This document shows positions 5,339 through 5,731 of a stretch of 5,731 nucleotides of DNA, one piece after another. This DNA is from Candidatus Bathycorpusculum fermentans (GTDB lineage: Archaea > Thermoproteota > Bathyarchaeia > Bathyarchaeales > Bathycorpusculaceae): NCBI GenBank assembly GCA_009787175.1, contig WRGM01000075.1, positions 1 to 5,731 on the forward strand, read 5' to 3'. The stretch's first letter is position 1. Every line of letters starts with the position of its first letter. The notes below the pieces were generated by a model. The model saw only the letters and a program-made list of their open reading frames with translations. It was not told where the DNA came from and did no database searches. The translations under genes were made by a program, and so were the position numbers.

Positions 5339-5368
5339 TCCTCAAAGTTTAAATCAAAACTTTGAGGA
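5339..5368. repeat. Perfect 12-bp inverted repeat
   Basis: TCCTCAAAGTTT and AAACTTTGAGGA are separated by six bases (AAATCA), giving a strong hairpin on either strand. No T run follows on the plus strand, so a simple terminator is not obvious. It may be a protein-binding site or a remnant mobile-element end. Confidence 0.7.
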
Positions 5369-5442
5369 AAGGAAGCATACCCAAACCATAGACGCCCATT
5401 CTCGGCGCCTCTCATCTTTATCATGCGCCCTAACCGTTTCTC

Positions 5443-5456
5443 AGGTTTTAAAACCT
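5443..5456 (+). promoter_or_regulatory. Palindromic TATA element AGGTTTTAAAACCT
   Basis: A perfect 14-base palindrome whose core TTTTAAAA is an archaeal box A. The centre lies about 26 bases before the ATG at 5475, so it would suit a leaderless start of the small ORF that follows. Its symmetry could also serve a dimeric repressor. Confidence 0.35.
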
Positions 5457-5474
5457 ACAAAACAACATATGAAT

Positions 5475-5591
5475 ATGAACATTCAACAGCAGTATCAACA
5501 GAAAAAGGTAGCTTCTGCTTTGGGGGTGGGGGATACTTCTATGTATAAGTATAGTACGCGTTTAAAGCGTTATCGTTATAATAGACCTTAG
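5475..5591 (+). CDS. Small basic ORF, possible helix-turn-helix peptide
   Basis: A 38-residue ORF: Gln-rich start (NIQQQYQQ), then KKVASALGVGDTSMYKYSTRLKR, which resembles the helix-turn-helix of small DNA-binding proteins (V-A-x-x-L-G-V-x-x-x-T), then a basic YRYNRP tail. A TATA element lies 26 bases upstream of ATG 5475. An in-frame ATG at 5469 gives 40 residues. It ends in TAG, the only TAG terminator among the genes called here. I do not recognise a family. It could be the 5' remnant of a longer gene, or chance. Confidence 0.35.
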   Translation: MNIQQQYQQKKVASALGVGDTSMYKYSTRLKRYRYNRP

Positions 5592-5647
5592 TCCTTATTG
5601 TTTTTGGCGTTTTTAATGGAATTTATGAGCACCTAGTCAGGTTTTTT

Positions 5648-5731
5648 GGTGGTGTCCTAAGTTAAGTGAAATGGTAGGTCTCTTTTGAAGAACCAAAAGT
5701 TTATGATCAAACCGATGACTATTTTGTGCAT
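5648..5731 (+). mobile_element. End of an IS1-like insertion sequence (partial)
   Basis: Begins GGTGGTGTCC and carries an ORF starting at base 56 of the element. It mirrors the element at 88-1 in terminus, spacing to TTGTGCAT (base 77 against 78) and reading frame. From memory, IS1 starts insA at base 56 and has GGT ends. The internal bases between the two copies differ widely, so these are related rather than identical elements. It leaves the window. Confidence 0.55.
5703..5731 (+). CDS. Transposase N-terminus, partial (IS1-like, tentative)
   Basis: ATG at 5703, exactly base 56 of the element, reads M-I-K-P-M-T-I-L-C before the window ends. The cysteine would be the first zinc ligand of an InsA-like finger. 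The same P-x-T-x-L-C frame occurs at the other end of the window with silent third-base changes. An in-frame TTG at 5685 is a less likely start. Confidence 0.35.

Larger units (their letters stand above)
5093..5468. other. Non-coding region after the toxin gene
   Basis: The region contains the second palindromic repeat (5188-5241), a stem ACGGG (5222-5226) with CCCGT (5244-5248), a perfect 12-bp hairpin (5339-5368) and a 14-base palindrome (5443-5456). Open frames over it on both strands (5203-5424 minus and 5334-5468 plus) look like read-through of these structures and have no domain or start signal. Confidence 0.5.

Noticed and set aside
5203..5424. Minus-strand open frame of 73 codons
   Set aside because: It runs through the palindromic repeat and the perfect hairpin, has no start signal, and its peptide resembles translation of structured non-coding DNA.
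5334..5468. Long N-terminal extension of the small basic ORF
   Set aside because: It begins in the 12-bp hairpin and has no coding character; the TATA element at 5443-5456 places the start at 5475 instead.

Overview
The window looks like an archaeal accessory locus of low G+C. My best guess is Bathyarchaeia of the kind found in animal and termite guts. This rests on family resemblance recalled from memory: a polymorphic-outer-membrane-like beta-helix surface protein with MFGGxISGNTA repeats, and a surface protein with a beta-rich ectodomain and C-terminal anchor. It is supported by TATA boxes placed for leaderless transcripts and by a strong GAGGTGA ribosome-binding site. No rRNA or protein marker gene is present, so this placement is inference.

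Layout. Positions 1-88 and 5648-5731 are the outward-facing ends of two related insertion sequences. Both begin GGTRGTGTYC and, about 77 bases in, enter a transposase-like reading frame (P-x-T-x-L-C). The geometry resembles the IS1 family. The left element has cut off the 3' end of a minus-strand surface-protein gene. Positions 47-2237 form a minus-strand cluster of three genes: a C-terminally anchored surface protein, a small leucine-zipper protein whose start overlaps the previous stop (ATGA), and the beta-helix surface protein. All three carry a lesion or apparent lesion. There is a one-base shift in a T run inside the first gene's signal peptide, two in-frame TAG codons at the start of the second, and the insertion sequence in the third. 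The cluster is therefore either decaying or, for the TAG codons, read by a nonstandard mechanism such as amber suppression or pyrrolysine insertion.

Positions 2603-3992 on the plus strand hold a 44-residue CxxC/HxxC zinc-finger protein followed immediately by an AAA-type ATPase with a likely winged-helix C-terminus. Near-identical 25-base repeats encoding NHxHHKNH lie at or before the two starts. Positions 3993-4620 are non-coding and contain a long imperfect stem-loop and the first of two related palindromic repeats. Positions 4621-5092 hold a RelB-like antitoxin and a RelE/ParE-family toxin with overlapping genes. The second palindromic repeat follows. Positions 5093-5647 are mostly non-coding, with a perfect 12-bp hairpin and a small basic ORF that may be a DNA-binding peptide.

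The plus-strand genes read as two independent modules, an ATPase pair and a toxin-antitoxin pair, sitting beside a damaged surface-protein operon and bracketed by insertion sequences. The most unusual signal is the double-amber ORF behind the best ribosome-binding site in the window.
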